A stretch of DNA of 17,552 bases from Nitrososphaerales archaeon TH5896 (GCA_014523625.1 JAATVP010000012.1:1-17552); one strand, 5' to 3'. Counted from the stretch's first letter, positions 1 through 7,277 are shown. Notes: generated by a model from the sequence alone, not told the origin. A program made the numbers and translations.

Positions 1-154
1 ATAGCCGATTATGTTATAAAATATAATATATATATATACTCCTGTTTGATCCTCATTGCAGAAAAAAAATGACAAGAAATTAGCAGTAGTAATGTTATAA
101 GAATAGAAAAACAATATGTAGGTTTAAATTCAACTTCTGATCCAATCTGAAAAT

Positions 155-704
155 GTGTATCAGTGTTTCAATAAAATTCGAAAAAATTACAATATTTTAA
201 CATTTATGTTCATACCCTTATTGCTTGTGATGACATGCGTTAAGATTTTGAACCAGGATTATTCTAAAATATTCGCAGCTGGAAATATTAAAAATGAAAG
301 CGGATCAGAGAAGATGCAGATCGATTACTCACTTATACCAACCAATATTTCTGTGCTACCTGAATCATTACCAGTTGGTAACCTGTATCTATCTTCAATT
401 TTATCCAATGGAACTATTACCTACACTAGAAACTTGACGGATGAAGTATGTCCATTTCAGATGGTATCAGCAAATTAAATTCGTACCAAATTATCAAGAC
501 CGAATTCAACACTCAAATGTGACAATTGAAAGGTTGTTAATAGGACAAATGTCGGATTTTGATAATTTTGACGAATTGTTAAATCACTCGAATTTACGAG
601 GACGTGCGACCTTGTTATTAGGCATATTAATTTTCTTCTTGGAGAAACGACACTATGTTAAAAAACAATTGCCTTGCAATATCGAATATTATACATTATA
701 TTGA
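155..704 (+). pseudogene. remnant of a secreted/membrane-anchored protein, frameshifted
   Basis: Not recognised. Reading from GTG at 155 gives a basic N-terminus, a hydrophobic segment (about residues 14-30, FMFIPLLLVMTCV core) typical of a signal peptide or anchor, then an extracytoplasmic stretch with several N-x-S/T sites, ending at 478. Just after the residues NLTDE (near 447) a different frame continues sensibly (MSISDGISKLNSYQIIKTEFN) to a TGA near 518-522, and a third frame (from about 515 to 704) continues with TIERLLIGQMSDFDNFDELL and a possible C-terminal membrane segment TLLLGILIFFLEKRH. The hand-off between three frames suggests one broken gene of roughly 180 codons. A TATA-like TTTAAATT at 123-130 lies about 30 nt before 155, fitting a leaderless start. 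The 155-478 ORF could instead be a real short secreted protein. Confidence 0.4.
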
Positions 705-1200
705 AAAATAATACTAGCCAGTCTAAGGAACTTGATGACGAAGAGCTTTATGTCAGGACTGCGCGTTCTGAGAGTCTTGAAATGTATCTCAAAGCAATTT
801 GGCATATCGCGGAAAGAGGAAATGAAGTCAAGATAAGTTCTATCGCAAAATTACTGAATATTAAACAACCGTCAGTAGTAGTATGCTACATAAACTTAAT
901 GAGGAAAACTTTGTGGAATACAGCAAGGCAAATATTTCAATTAGGATCACTCCCAAAGGTGAGCAAATAGCAAGGCAGATGATAAGAAATACGCGTCTTC
1001 TCGAAATTCTTATGAGAGATAGTTTGAGGATTGATATCGACGAGGAAATGGTCTGTGGTATCGAGCATCACATGAAGGAAGTCTTCACCGACGCCTTGTG
1101 TACCCTATTGAGGCATCCAGTATAGTGTCCACATGGCCATCCAATTCCCCCTGGTAAATGCTGCAAAAGTGTTAATCTAGTTATGGGCGAATACTCTTAA
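701..1200 (+). pseudogene. DtxR/MntR-family metal-dependent repressor, broken
   Basis: The family consists of dimeric winged-helix repressors that bind Fe2+ or Mn2+ and shut metal-uptake genes. Frame 1 from TTG 701 reads the DNA-binding half: RSESLEMYLKAIWHIAERG, then the recognition-helix region IAKLLNIKQPSVV. At about 880-883 one base is missing and the protein continues in the next frame as MLHKLNEENFVEYSKANISI, then ITPKGEQIA, LLEILMRDSL and EEMVCGIEHHMKEV (the metal-site and dimer helices, with the family E-H-H/E pattern). A TAG at 1123-1125 follows LLRHPV, yet the same frame continues with CPHGHPIPPGKCC, the family's conserved cysteine tail, to TAA at 1200. So there are two independent lesions, one indel and one nonsense codon (probably AAG to TAG). 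Ancestral length about 165 residues. Family assignment is firm; whether iron or manganese was sensed is unknown. Confidence 0.85.
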
Positions 1201-1258
1201 CTGACATTAAGGGTCTCTCAATCGTCATTCCTATATTGGGATGTTCTGCTTCTTATAC

Positions 1259-1268
1259 TTATATAAAA
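1259..1268 (+). promoter_or_regulatory. TATA box of the small zinc-finger gene
   Basis: TTATATAAAA, centred about 33 nt before the TTG start at 1297. Predicted transcription start about 1289, giving a leader of only a few bases that would include GAGGA at 1286-1290. Confidence 0.5.
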
Positions 1269-1296
1269 CCCATGTACTCAATTATGAGGAACGATC

Positions 1297-1434
1297 TTGA
1301 CCAAACCTAACGTAGGCAGTGATAGCGAAACATCTAAGGATGACAAATTTTTTGTTTGTTCCGAGTGCAAAGCTAGGTGTAGATCTGAAGACTTATTGAA
1401 TGAGCACATGTATGAAGAACATGGTAAGCAATAA
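1297..1434 (+). CDS. 45-residue single C2H2 zinc-finger protein
   Basis: Starts at TTG 1297. The C-terminal half is a classical C2H2 finger: V-C-S-E-C, twelve residues, H-M-Y-E-E-H (C-x2-C-x12-H-x4-H), with Phe before the first Cys and Leu-Leu in the helix as in the consensus. The N-terminal about 19 residues are polar and probably disordered. One-finger proteins of this size are known in Thaumarchaeota, where their role is unknown; nucleic-acid or protein binding is the general expectation. The start is supported by GAGGA six nt upstream and the TATA box at 1259-1268; the ATG at 1284 is out of frame. The gene stands alone between the dead DtxR gene and a gene-free stretch. Confidence 0.7.
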   Translation: MTKPNVGSDSETSKDDKFFVCSECKARCRSEDLLNEHMYEEHGKQ

Positions 1435-1605
1435 ACAATAAGCAATGCTCATGAATATGGGATGCGCACAGGTCTAGAATTGTCTTCATTGAATAGATTC
1501 AAACACTGTGAACTCGATAATCACATGTTTCGCAATTGAGATAATACCCATAACGGTTCTCCTAAAAGACAATCATAAATAAAGTTAAATATTAGTCATA
1601 CCTAA

Positions 1606-1619
1606 TTAGGTCTACCTAA
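1606..1619 (+). promoter_or_regulatory. DtxR-like operator, copy 1 (16-bp palindrome with flanks)
   Basis: TTAGGTCTACCTAA; with the flanking A and T (1605-1620) it is a perfect 16-bp palindrome around a 2-nt centre. It lies 22-44 nt downstream of ATAAATAAAG, so it would cover the start of a plus-strand transcript. The half-site TTAGGT/ACCTAA matches the arms of the bacterial DtxR/IdeR box. No convincing ORF follows; the next structured feature is the element at 1702-1815. Confidence 0.5.
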
Positions 1620-1701
1620 TATAGTGAATAATAGCTATTGGAATGTCTGGGATTGGCATCTAAGGTAATTCAGACAGATAGACGTGCACGCCAGGTCAGA
1701 A

Positions 1702-1815
1702 AAAATACCTCCTACTCGATTGAAATCCTGAGTAGAATTCCAATCGAGTAGGATTCTAACCAACTGGCAAGGTAAACTGGTAGTTATAATTAGTTCAAAA
1801 GGAGGCGGGTATTTT
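1702..1815 (+). repeat. nested inverted repeats, candidate structured RNA
   Basis: An outer 8-bp pair (AAAATACC 1702-1709 with GGTATTTT 1808-1815) encloses a directly abutting 13-bp perfect pair (TCCTACTCGATTG 1710-1722 with CAATCGAGTAGGA 1741-1753, 18-nt loop). Between 1754 and 1807 a weaker bulged pairing (around TAACCA and TGGTAGTTA) is possible. The arrangement resembles a small three-way junction downstream of the promoter and box at 1575-1620. It could equally be a leftover of a mobile sequence or a transcription terminator. Function unknown. Confidence 0.3.
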
Positions 1816-1931
1816 ACCTATATGTCAATCATTCATGAAAAGAAGCAAAGAGTCTGCGGCTATCTGGACCAGTTTTTCGTAAATATACATATCAAAGGCG
1901 AAAGTACAGAATGGAGAAATAAATGAGATGG

Positions 1932-1945
1932 TTTTTTAGAAAAAA
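1932..1945. terminator. possible T-tract terminator beyond the FTR1-like gene
   Basis: TTTTTT at 1932-1937 and AAAAAA at 1940-1945 separated by AG. Read on the minus strand this gives a T6 run about 15-20 nt after the stop of the gene ending at 1961, the usual signal for archaeal termination. It could act in both directions. Confidence 0.35.
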
Positions 1946-1960
1946 GGACGTTGTTATGCC

Positions 1961-2419
1961 TTAAGCGAACTGTTGTTGTGCGGTCATTAAATTACCATCA
2001 ATGGTATTGACCAATTGCTGCAATTCACTAAGAGGTACTCTCGTGTTTATTGCATTCTGCACGTTTTCCCTTATCATTATTTCGGTTGCTTCCATTAATG
2101 CTGGATCTAGTTGAGCTAAAGGAGCCTCTAGATATTCATAATTATCCAAATAATCAATTTGTGCAAGGTCTGCTGCGCTGGTGAAATTCTGGTTACCGTA
2201 TTCAACTACTGCTTGGTTTAACAAGCTCTGAATCGTAGAGATTAGTTCTGTTTGTTCGCTTGCGCTTTGGGCTTCTTTACCTGCTGCTGCATCACTTTCA
2301 GTCGTGCCTTGGGCGAATACAGGATTGAATGTCATTAAGCCCAACGGCATGGATATAGCAGCTAAAAGAGACGTATATATAACGAACTTATATTTTCTGT
2401 TCAATACTTGTCTATTCAA
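1961..2419 (-). CDS. secreted protein with FTR1-type periplasmic domain
   Basis: 152 residues from a TTG start at 2419. Residues 10-36 form a basic-then-hydrophobic signal sequence ending VFA-QG, so the mature protein should lie outside the membrane. After an Ala/Glu/Ser-rich linker (37-58), residues 58-150 form a helical domain with LLNQAVVEYGNQNFTSAADL, YLDNYEYLEAPLAQLDPALM and a closing IREN...LSELQQLVNTI. This matches the extracytoplasmic domain that precedes or accompanies the membrane part of FTR1/EfeU-family iron permeases (pattern A-Y-LD-x-FE-x-LE-x-L-x-x-x-DP). Here it is stand-alone, with no permease segment nearby. A DtxR-like box (2424-2437) sits 4 nt upstream of the start, supporting metal control. 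A role in iron binding or uptake is inferred from family and box; a different secreted helical protein remains possible. Confidence 0.6.
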   Translation of the reverse strand: MNRQVLNRKYKFVIYTSLLAAISMPLGLMTFNPVFAQGTTESDAAAGKEAQSASEQTELISTIQSLLNQAVVEYGNQNFTSAADLAQIDYLDNYEYLEAPLAQLDPALMEATEIMIRENVQNAINTRVPLSELQQLVNTIDGNLMTAQQQFA

Positions 2420-2423
2420 GACA

Positions 2424-2437
2424 TTAAATTAACCTAA
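2424..2437 (-). promoter_or_regulatory. DtxR-like operator, copy 2, before the FTR1-like gene
   Basis: The plus strand reads TTAAATTAACCTAA, 12 of 14 identical to the box at 3096-3109. The gene reads leftward from 2419, so the box covers the region just before the start codon, where a leaderless transcript would begin. A weak AT-rich TATA-like stretch lies at 2444-2456. Confidence 0.45.
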
Positions 2438-2774
2438 ATGATTGTTATTTGAATTAATAGCCATTTCTCAATAATGAGAACATAATAAAAATTAAAACAG
2501 GTTTTTCAAAACTTCTTATTGCATAATAAGCTTCATTAGGTGAGTTACAGCACAGAAAGGCATTAAGACTATTTGTGATATAATCAGATCGTCAAATCAA
2601 ACACACTGCCAGTTTGTGTGCTAACAAATATGAGTTACATTTTATTCAAAGAAATGAAATGATAATAGCTTGCATTGTTTGGTAACTTATCTAGTGGGGG
2701 GTCCGGCTAGCTTGATGTTACCATTAGTATCAAGGCTAATATGAAATGCTTTTCAGCTAGAAAATCACTTGCAC
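2438..2774. other. gene-free spacer with a few dyads
   Basis: No ORF of note on either strand. Visible structures are ACACAC/GTGTG around 2600-2622, and TGGTAAC (2680-2686) pairing with GTTACCA (2717-2723) around an inner CTAG (2691-2694)/CTAG (2707-2710) with a G-run loop. These may be terminator or RNA structures for the leftward regulator gene, but no function can be assigned. Confidence 0.3.
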
Positions 2775-3089
2775 CTATTTTTTGACGTGAACTGCGAGTC
2801 CATTTTCATTCAGGCATGCCTCAATCGCCTTTATCTTACTCCTATAATATAGAACCTTCTTTCCATTATCGTCGATTGACGCTCTCTCTACAGACAATAT
2901 ACCCACTTTGCACAATCTATTTATTTTTTTATAAGTTGAACTCAATGGTAATTTGTTTTCAGTTGAGATCTGGAGAACGGTCTTCGCTGAGTACATTGTT
3001 GATGTAATTATTTTATAAGTTATCATTTCTGCGACCTCTCTCAATAGCAATAGTGAGTTATTTTCTTCGTAGTTACTGGTAAGGCTCAT
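2775..3089 (-). CDS. winged-helix (ArsR-like) transcriptional regulator
   Basis: 104 residues from ATG 3089. Residues about 13-75 form a winged-helix domain: a first helix (LLLLREVAEMITYKIITS), a helix-turn-helix with VLQISTENKLPLSSTYKKIN as positioning and recognition helices, then RLCKVGILSVERA and a wing with a GKKVLYYRSK strand. The C-terminal 20 residues form a short helix and strand. This single-domain pattern is common among small regulators of Thaumarchaeota, usually annotated ArsR-like; no metal-binding cysteine pair is present. Two abutting DtxR-like boxes (3096-3109, 3110-3123) fill the space between its TATA sequence and start codon, so it is probably under metal control by a DtxR-type protein. 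Self-regulation through the same boxes is an alternative. Target genes are unknown. Confidence 0.7.
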   Translation of the reverse strand: MSLTSNYEENNSLLLLREVAEMITYKIITSTMYSAKTVLQISTENKLPLSSTYKKINRLCKVGILSVERASIDDNGKKVLYYRSKIKAIEACLNENGLAVHVKK

Positions 3090-3095
3090 TCTAGA

Positions 3096-3109
3096 TTAGA
3101 CTAACCTAA
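3096..3109 (-). promoter_or_regulatory. DtxR-like operator, copy 3
   Basis: On the minus strand it reads TTAGGTTAGTCTAA, which agrees at 13 of 14 positions with the first 14 nt of the bacterial DtxR consensus (TTAGGTTAGSCTAA). It ends 6 nt before the start codon of the winged-helix gene and overlaps the predicted transcription start (about 3100). Confidence 0.55.
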
Positions 3110-3123
3110 TTAGTGTAGCCTAA
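3110..3123 (-). promoter_or_regulatory. DtxR-like operator, copy 4, abutting copy 3
   Basis: The plus strand reads TTAGTGTAGCCTAA. It directly follows copy 3 with no spacer, giving a 28-nt tandem, and touches the TATA sequence at 3123-3132. Two adjacent sites are the arrangement expected for cooperative binding by dimers. Confidence 0.5.
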
Positions 3124-3132
3124 TATTTAAAT
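3123..3132. promoter_or_regulatory. shared bidirectional TATA sequence
   Basis: ATATTTAAAT, with the palindrome ATTTAAAT at 3125-3132, can be read as a TATA box on both strands: about 39 nt before ATG 3089 (minus) and about 23 nt before ATG 3151 (plus, leaderless spacing). Confidence 0.4.
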
Positions 3133-3150
3133 GCTATCTAAACTAGATTG

Positions 3151-3309
3151 ATGATGCAACTACTAAAGATTATAATAATCTCAAATTTTCTTCTTATTTT
3201 TCTAGCCGTTCTCAATCGAATAGGTCTTAAGGCTCTCAAATTTTTATTCTACCAGCCTAATCCCAAAATATATCGACCACAAAGATCAATAATGAGACAA
3301 ACACCATAG
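3151..3309 (+). CDS. 52-residue single-pass membrane protein, hypothetical
   Basis: Starts at ATG 3151 (or 3154). Residues about 3-21 (LLKIIIISNFLLIFLAVL) form one membrane helix, followed by a basic, Pro-containing tail (residues 22-52, with several Lys/Arg) likely on the cytoplasmic side. Not recognised. It is included because the spacing from the TATA sequence at 3123-3132 is right for a leaderless archaeal start and because it is divergent from the winged-helix regulator, with the operator tandem between them. It could be a chance ORF in AT-rich DNA, where hydrophobic codons are frequent. Confidence 0.35.
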   Translation: MMQLLKIIIISNFLLIFLAVLNRIGLKALKFLFYQPNPKIYRPQRSIMRQTP

Positions 3310-3457
3310 CATTTTGAGTTGTATGCAGAATATATTGAATATGTTGAATATTTCTTACTATTCTTAAGATGTGAAGTTAGGGGATTCTCATATGTATATC
3401 TTGTAAAAGGACACGCGAAATCATTCATATAATAGACTGTCAGCTACGTGCTCGGAT

Positions 3458-4524
3458 CTTTATCTCAGGGGTCTATTTTATACTCAATCTACTGAGGATG
3501 GTAACGACATCTGTCCAGGCGCAACTAATTGTGATGAAAACACAAATCCTCTGGGTAATAGAGTATACAGATACGAATGGACCGGCAGCGAGTTGGTAAA
3601 AATGAGTCTAATTTTGGATCTGCCTGTTGGACCAGGTGCAGATCATAATGGAGGCGTACTGAAAATAGGACCTGATGGTAACGTTTATGTTTTAGCAGGA
3701 GACGGTGACAGTTGCTGGGAATCTTGGTGTGCCGGACCATTTGAAACAAGTACAGTAAACTCTGAATCTTCCAACGTTTCTACAGGAGCGCCACCAGATG
3801 GAAGGGGTGGAATTCTGAGAATAACACCATTTTGGTAAGCCATTATTGGGGGGGAGAAAATGGTACTACTGGCGTGTTGGCGGATCACAGTCCTCTTAAT
3901 AAATATTTTGCATTTGGTATAAGAAATGGGTTTGGACTTGCATTCGATCCGGTTACGGGTAAGTTATGGGACACTGAGAATGGGCCTGGCTATGGTGATG
4001 AAATTAACCTTGTGGAGCCTGGATTCAATAGTGGATGGTTAAGAGTGCAAGGAATGTGGCCAGTTACTACTTCAAATCCTTTACCTGCAGCCAGAGGATA
4101 TTTTGATGACAATATGATAACTACACTCGACAATTTAGAAACGTTCGCAGATAAAGGAAGATACAATAGCCCTGAATTTGCTTGGAATATGTCCGTTGGC
4201 GTAACTGCTTTAGAATTCCTTAGAGGAGATGTTCTTGGAGAAGAGTATCAAAATGATTTGTTCGTAGCCGATTACAATAATGACTACCTATATGATTTTG
4301 AATTAAGCGATGACAGAACGAAGTTACATCTTGAAGGAGATCTTGGAGATAAGATTGCAAACGACAATGAGGAACTTAAAAATGTGGCATTAGGGCAAGG
4401 TTTTGGGGTTATTACCGATATTAAGGAAGTACCAGATGGTTATTTATATTTGCTATCGCACATCCATGGTAACATTTAGCGGATCGTTCGAAATTTGATT
4501 AGTGATTCAAACTTACCCCCTTAA
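3458..4524 (+). pseudogene. PQQ-dependent sugar (glucose/sorbosone) dehydrogenase, decayed
   Basis: This family oxidises aldoses or other polyols outside the cell using pyrroloquinoline quinone on a six-bladed propeller. The coherent reading begins near 3458 without a start codon or signal peptide; about the first quarter of the protein is absent. Frame 1 gives GNRVYRYEWTG, LDLPVGPGADHNGGVLKIG (with the catalytic-type His), PDGNVYVLAGDGD and PDGRGGILRITP. At about 3830-3850, near a G7 run, the frame changes and continues with LNKYFAFGIRNGFGLAFDPV, KLWDTENGPGYGDEINLVEP, FNSGW and DGYLYLLSHIHGN. A TAG at 4477-4479 replaces the expected Tyr, after which RIVRNLIS runs to TAA 4524. So there is N-terminal loss plus a frameshift plus a nonsense codon. 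It converges on the hydantoinase-like gene with 133 nt between them. Confidence 0.85.
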
Positions 4525-4657
4525 TACCTCCAAATATAACATTCCCTTGATAAAGATAAGAATGCGAATATTTACTCTATCGTATTGTTGCTCTTCAATT
4601 CAGTGGAAATATGATGAAAGGTGATGTCAGCTGATAAGTTAATACGAATCGAATACG

Positions 4658-7258
4658 TTACTTTTTGATTATAGCAAGAATGTCTTTGGAAGATGATTTT
4701 TGAACTTCATCTCTAATGACTTTAGAAAGATTCTCTGGAGATGTGAGATTCGAAAAATCTATCAACCGAATATCATCCAAAAGATGTACCTGTGGTGGAA
4801 GATCCCAGTGCTTGTCCACTGTATTTCTGCTGCTGTGACGAAACGTTTCCTTTGTATCGCTATCATTTCTTTCTGTCAAATCAATAGGGTTCCCGAGTAA
4901 TGTAAGCAAATCAGTCAAGACATCTTTCTTGATACCCTTGATGATGCTTACACCTGTTAGGGATAGTCTTACTCTCCCAAACTTATCGAGAATCAATATT
5001 GAAGTTTGCTTTTTCTGTGAACGGGGGATAAATCCGAATAGGTTCTTGACTTTTTTTTCACATTCAAATATATGATAGTTCTTCACGTTGAAATCAATAC
5101 GTTTGACAGTCATATTGCGATCGCTCTCCTTTATGTCATTGCCTGTCTCTCTTGATTTAGGGCTCGAAGCTGTTCCGAAAAGACTCCTTGCGATGTCTTC
5201 GGCCTCATGTTCGCCAATTTCCCTCGAATTGGTTGTGCCTATGTCTAAGCTCATGTTACCAGTCGCAGTAACCCGCAAGACAGATCGATCGCTGACATAT
5301 TCTGAATGTATAGTGATAGACTCCGGTAGAGCGCCTTTAGCCAAGGCCAGGTCCTTGACTTCATCCATTAATAGAGAAACCTCTTCTGGTTTGGGGTTCA
5401 CATCAACTGTTCTTTCAAGTTCTTCATGAATCATGGCAGCAGCTACACCGATTGATGATATAACTTCAGCGTGGTCCGCTTTCTTATAATTCACATTAAG
5501 TGTCTTGGCTAAATGAGGAACTAGGACCGATGCACCTCCACCTCCTCCCACTAAAATAAAACTATTATTGGTTTTATTTCCTTCATCATGTCCAGAATGA
5601 TCATTATTTCCCTTTCTATTTAGCAAGAATCCTCTTGGTCTGTTATATGTTAGAGCATATTCCTTTAGCATAGGGTCCATGATATGGACAATCTTGTCAG
5701 TCGCGATATCAAGTATTTGTTTGGCAGCATTTTCAGTCGTAGTACCTATCTCCTTGGCAAGAATTGATAAGGCAATTTTTGCAGACTCAGTATTCCCTTT
5801 GGCATAATCGTCATCAGAAAGCAAACCAAGCGCATTAGCTGCACACGTAGTCGTTATGGCAAAATACCTTTCTCTTTCATTGTCCTCTTTTCCTACCCCC
5901 TTAGTTTGACATCTCCCCTTAATTACGGCGTAGATCATGCTTTGCTTTCCGCTAACGATATCGGTTTCATATGTACTGGTTGAGTGTTTGAGAGCCGAGT
6001 CATCCTCTATCTCAGGCCTAAATCGTATTATCGTTCCTTCCTTAAGCTCGTAAGGATCAGCAAAACAGGAATACTCTAAACCGGCTATATGCGCGGATCT
6101 AGGGCCCACGTCTAATATTTTCCTCTTGTCGCTTGACAACATGACAATAGAGCCTCCTGCGACATTCACAACCCTCACATCCAAAGATCGAATACATGTA
6201 GGATGTTGAACTATAGTAGTATAGTTCACTTTAGGTTTACCATCCTTTATTATGCATACATTTGTCGAAGTTCCACCGACCTCTACAAAGACTCCATTTA
6301 ATACCCTTAGGTGAAGTAATGCCCCCGCAACACTAGCTGCTGGACCTGAAAGAACAGTTAATATCGGCTTTGTTTCAAACGCATCGATACCTGTAACTCC
6401 ACCGTCGCCTTTCATTACCTTTATAGATGTATTTTTGGAGATTCCAAGCTTCTCTCTTACTGCATGTTCAACAAACTTTGCTGTATTAGCAGCCTTCGGA
6501 AGTATACTTGCATTAATCACAGCAGTCATAGTCCGGATCTCAAGACCATAAATTCCTGTCAAATCATGAGCTGCAATCACAGAAACATTTTTGGCATCGT
6601 CTCCCGTAATACTTGACCTCGCGATATTCTCGACGTAATCTTCGTTACTAGGGTCATCAACACCATACGCTTCACTGATCACGAGGGCTTTGGCTCCTTC
6701 GCGTACAAGTTCGAGGATTAAAAATCTCACCTTTTCTTCGTCCAGATAAGTAGAAGTATCCAAGTACCTATAGCATGTCTCGATATACTTATTTCCGTTA
6801 CCACCTAGTGTGATATCCTTTATGTGTGTACGTTTTATGATGTTGGACTTCTCTAATTTGACCCCCATTCCTATGATTCCAACCTTAGCTGTATCACCCT
6901 CGAGCAGGGCATTCACGGCTTGAGTAGTACTATGAGATATGAGTTCTACTTCAGAATTTTGTATTTCAAATTTATTCATAACATCTGATAGTGCTTGTAA
7001 GATGCCCGTTGCAACACCTTCATTTGATTTGTGAGTAGTCGGTAGAGTAGATTTTCCTATGATACTTCCTGTAGACATATCTATTGCTACTGCTTTGGTA
7101 AACGTACCGCCTACATCGATACCAACTCTTATTCGCCTATTCTTATATTCTGGTTTGGTAGGATAATTGGTATGAGAACGAAGATCAAACTTATGACTAT
7201 GATCATAAGATTCTTCGGTCTTGTTTACCTTCAAATGCTCAGGACGTTCAGTAGCCAT
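4658..7258 (-). CDS. hydantoinase/oxoprolinase (HyuA) family protein, C-terminally extended
   Basis: 866 residues from ATG 7258. Family members use ATP to open hydantoin, 5-oxoproline or related amide rings, or carboxylate ketones, usually with a HyuB partner. Visible motifs: a hydrophilic 40-residue leader; phosphate-binding loop VGIDVGGTFTK (45-55); SHSTTQAVNALLEG (108-121); DLTGIYGLEIRTMTAVINAS (232-251); LSGPAASVAGA (303-313); second phosphate loop VEVGGTSTNV (325-334); adenosine-site loop VGGGGGASVLVPHLA (570-584) with IGVAAA (603-608). Residues about 620-866 go beyond the usual 650-720-residue length and include a hydrophilic linker and an LDKFGRVRLSLTGV strand pair. The usual Asp after GGTFT is Lys55, and the usual D-M-GGTST-D is E-V-GGTST-N. 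No HyuB-like gene is near. Substrate unknown; an altered or non-catalytic role is possible. A TATA box and DtxR-like box lie upstream. Confidence 0.8.
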   Translation of the reverse strand: MATERPEHLKVNKTEESYDHSHKFDLRSHTNYPTKPEYKNRRIRVGIDVGGTFTKAVAIDMSTGSIIGKSTLPTTHKSNEGVATGILQALSDVMNKFEIQNSEVELISHSTTQAVNALLEGDTAKVGIIGMGVKLEKSNIIKRTHIKDITLGGNGNKYIETCYRYLDTSTYLDEEKVRFLILELVREGAKALVISEAYGVDDPSNEDYVENIARSSITGDDAKNVSVIAAHDLTGIYGLEIRTMTAVINASILPKAANTAKFVEHAVREKLGISKNTSIKVMKGDGGVTGIDAFETKPILTVLSGPAASVAGALLHLRVLNGVFVEVGGTSTNVCIIKDGKPKVNYTTIVQHPTCIRSLDVRVVNVAGGSIVMLSSDKRKILDVGPRSAHIAGLEYSCFADPYELKEGTIIRFRPEIEDDSALKHSTSTYETDIVSGKQSMIYAVIKGRCQTKGVGKEDNERERYFAITTTCAANALGLLSDDDYAKGNTESAKIALSILAKEIGTTTENAAKQILDIATDKIVHIMDPMLKEYALTYNRPRGFLLNRKGNNDHSGHDEGNKTNNSFILVGGGGGASVLVPHLAKTLNVNYKKADHAEVISSIGVAAAMIHEELERTVDVNPKPEEVSLLMDEVKDLALAKGALPESITIHSEYVSDRSVLRVTATGNMSLDIGTTNSREIGEHEAEDIARSLFGTASSPKSRETGNDIKESDRNMTVKRIDFNVKNYHIFECEKKVKNLFGFIPRSQKKQTSILILDKFGRVRLSLTGVSIIKGIKKDVLTDLLTLLGNPIDLTERNDSDTKETFRHSSRNTVDKHWDLPPQVHLLDDIRLIDFSNLTSPENLSKVIRDEVQKSSSKDILAIIKK

Positions 7259-7277
7259 TTTCTTGCATTCTCTCGAA

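Larger units (their letters stand above)
1435..1960. other. gene-poor stretch with an operator, a foldable element and doubtful tiny ORFs
   Basis: Holds a promoter-like ATAAATAAAG (1575-1584), a palindromic DtxR-like box (1606-1619), a 13-bp perfect inverted repeat inside a possible larger fold (1702-1815) and a T/A-rich dyad (1932-1945). Three short plus-strand ORFs exist and none is convincing: GTG 1624-1668 (14 residues, three Trp), TTG 1638-1751 (37 residues, basic), and ATG 1822-1926 (34 residues), the last preceded by GGAGG at 1801-1805, about 16 nt upstream. No recognisable protein remnant was found on either strand. Confidence 0.4.

Noticed and set aside
1123..1125. In-frame TAG codons (1123, 4477, 12766, 16188, 16152) read as a possible sense codon such as pyrrolysine
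   Set aside because: They coexist with TAA stops and frameshifts in the same remnants, replace ordinary Lys/Tyr/Gln positions, and no pyrrolysine genes or methylamine methyltransferases are seen here.
5088..5429. Plus-strand ORF of 113 codons inside the hydantoinase-like gene, and similar ORFs at 4700-4900, 9575-9763 and 13585-13857
   Set aside because: They are antisense shadows of well-supported minus-strand genes without family features or promoters.
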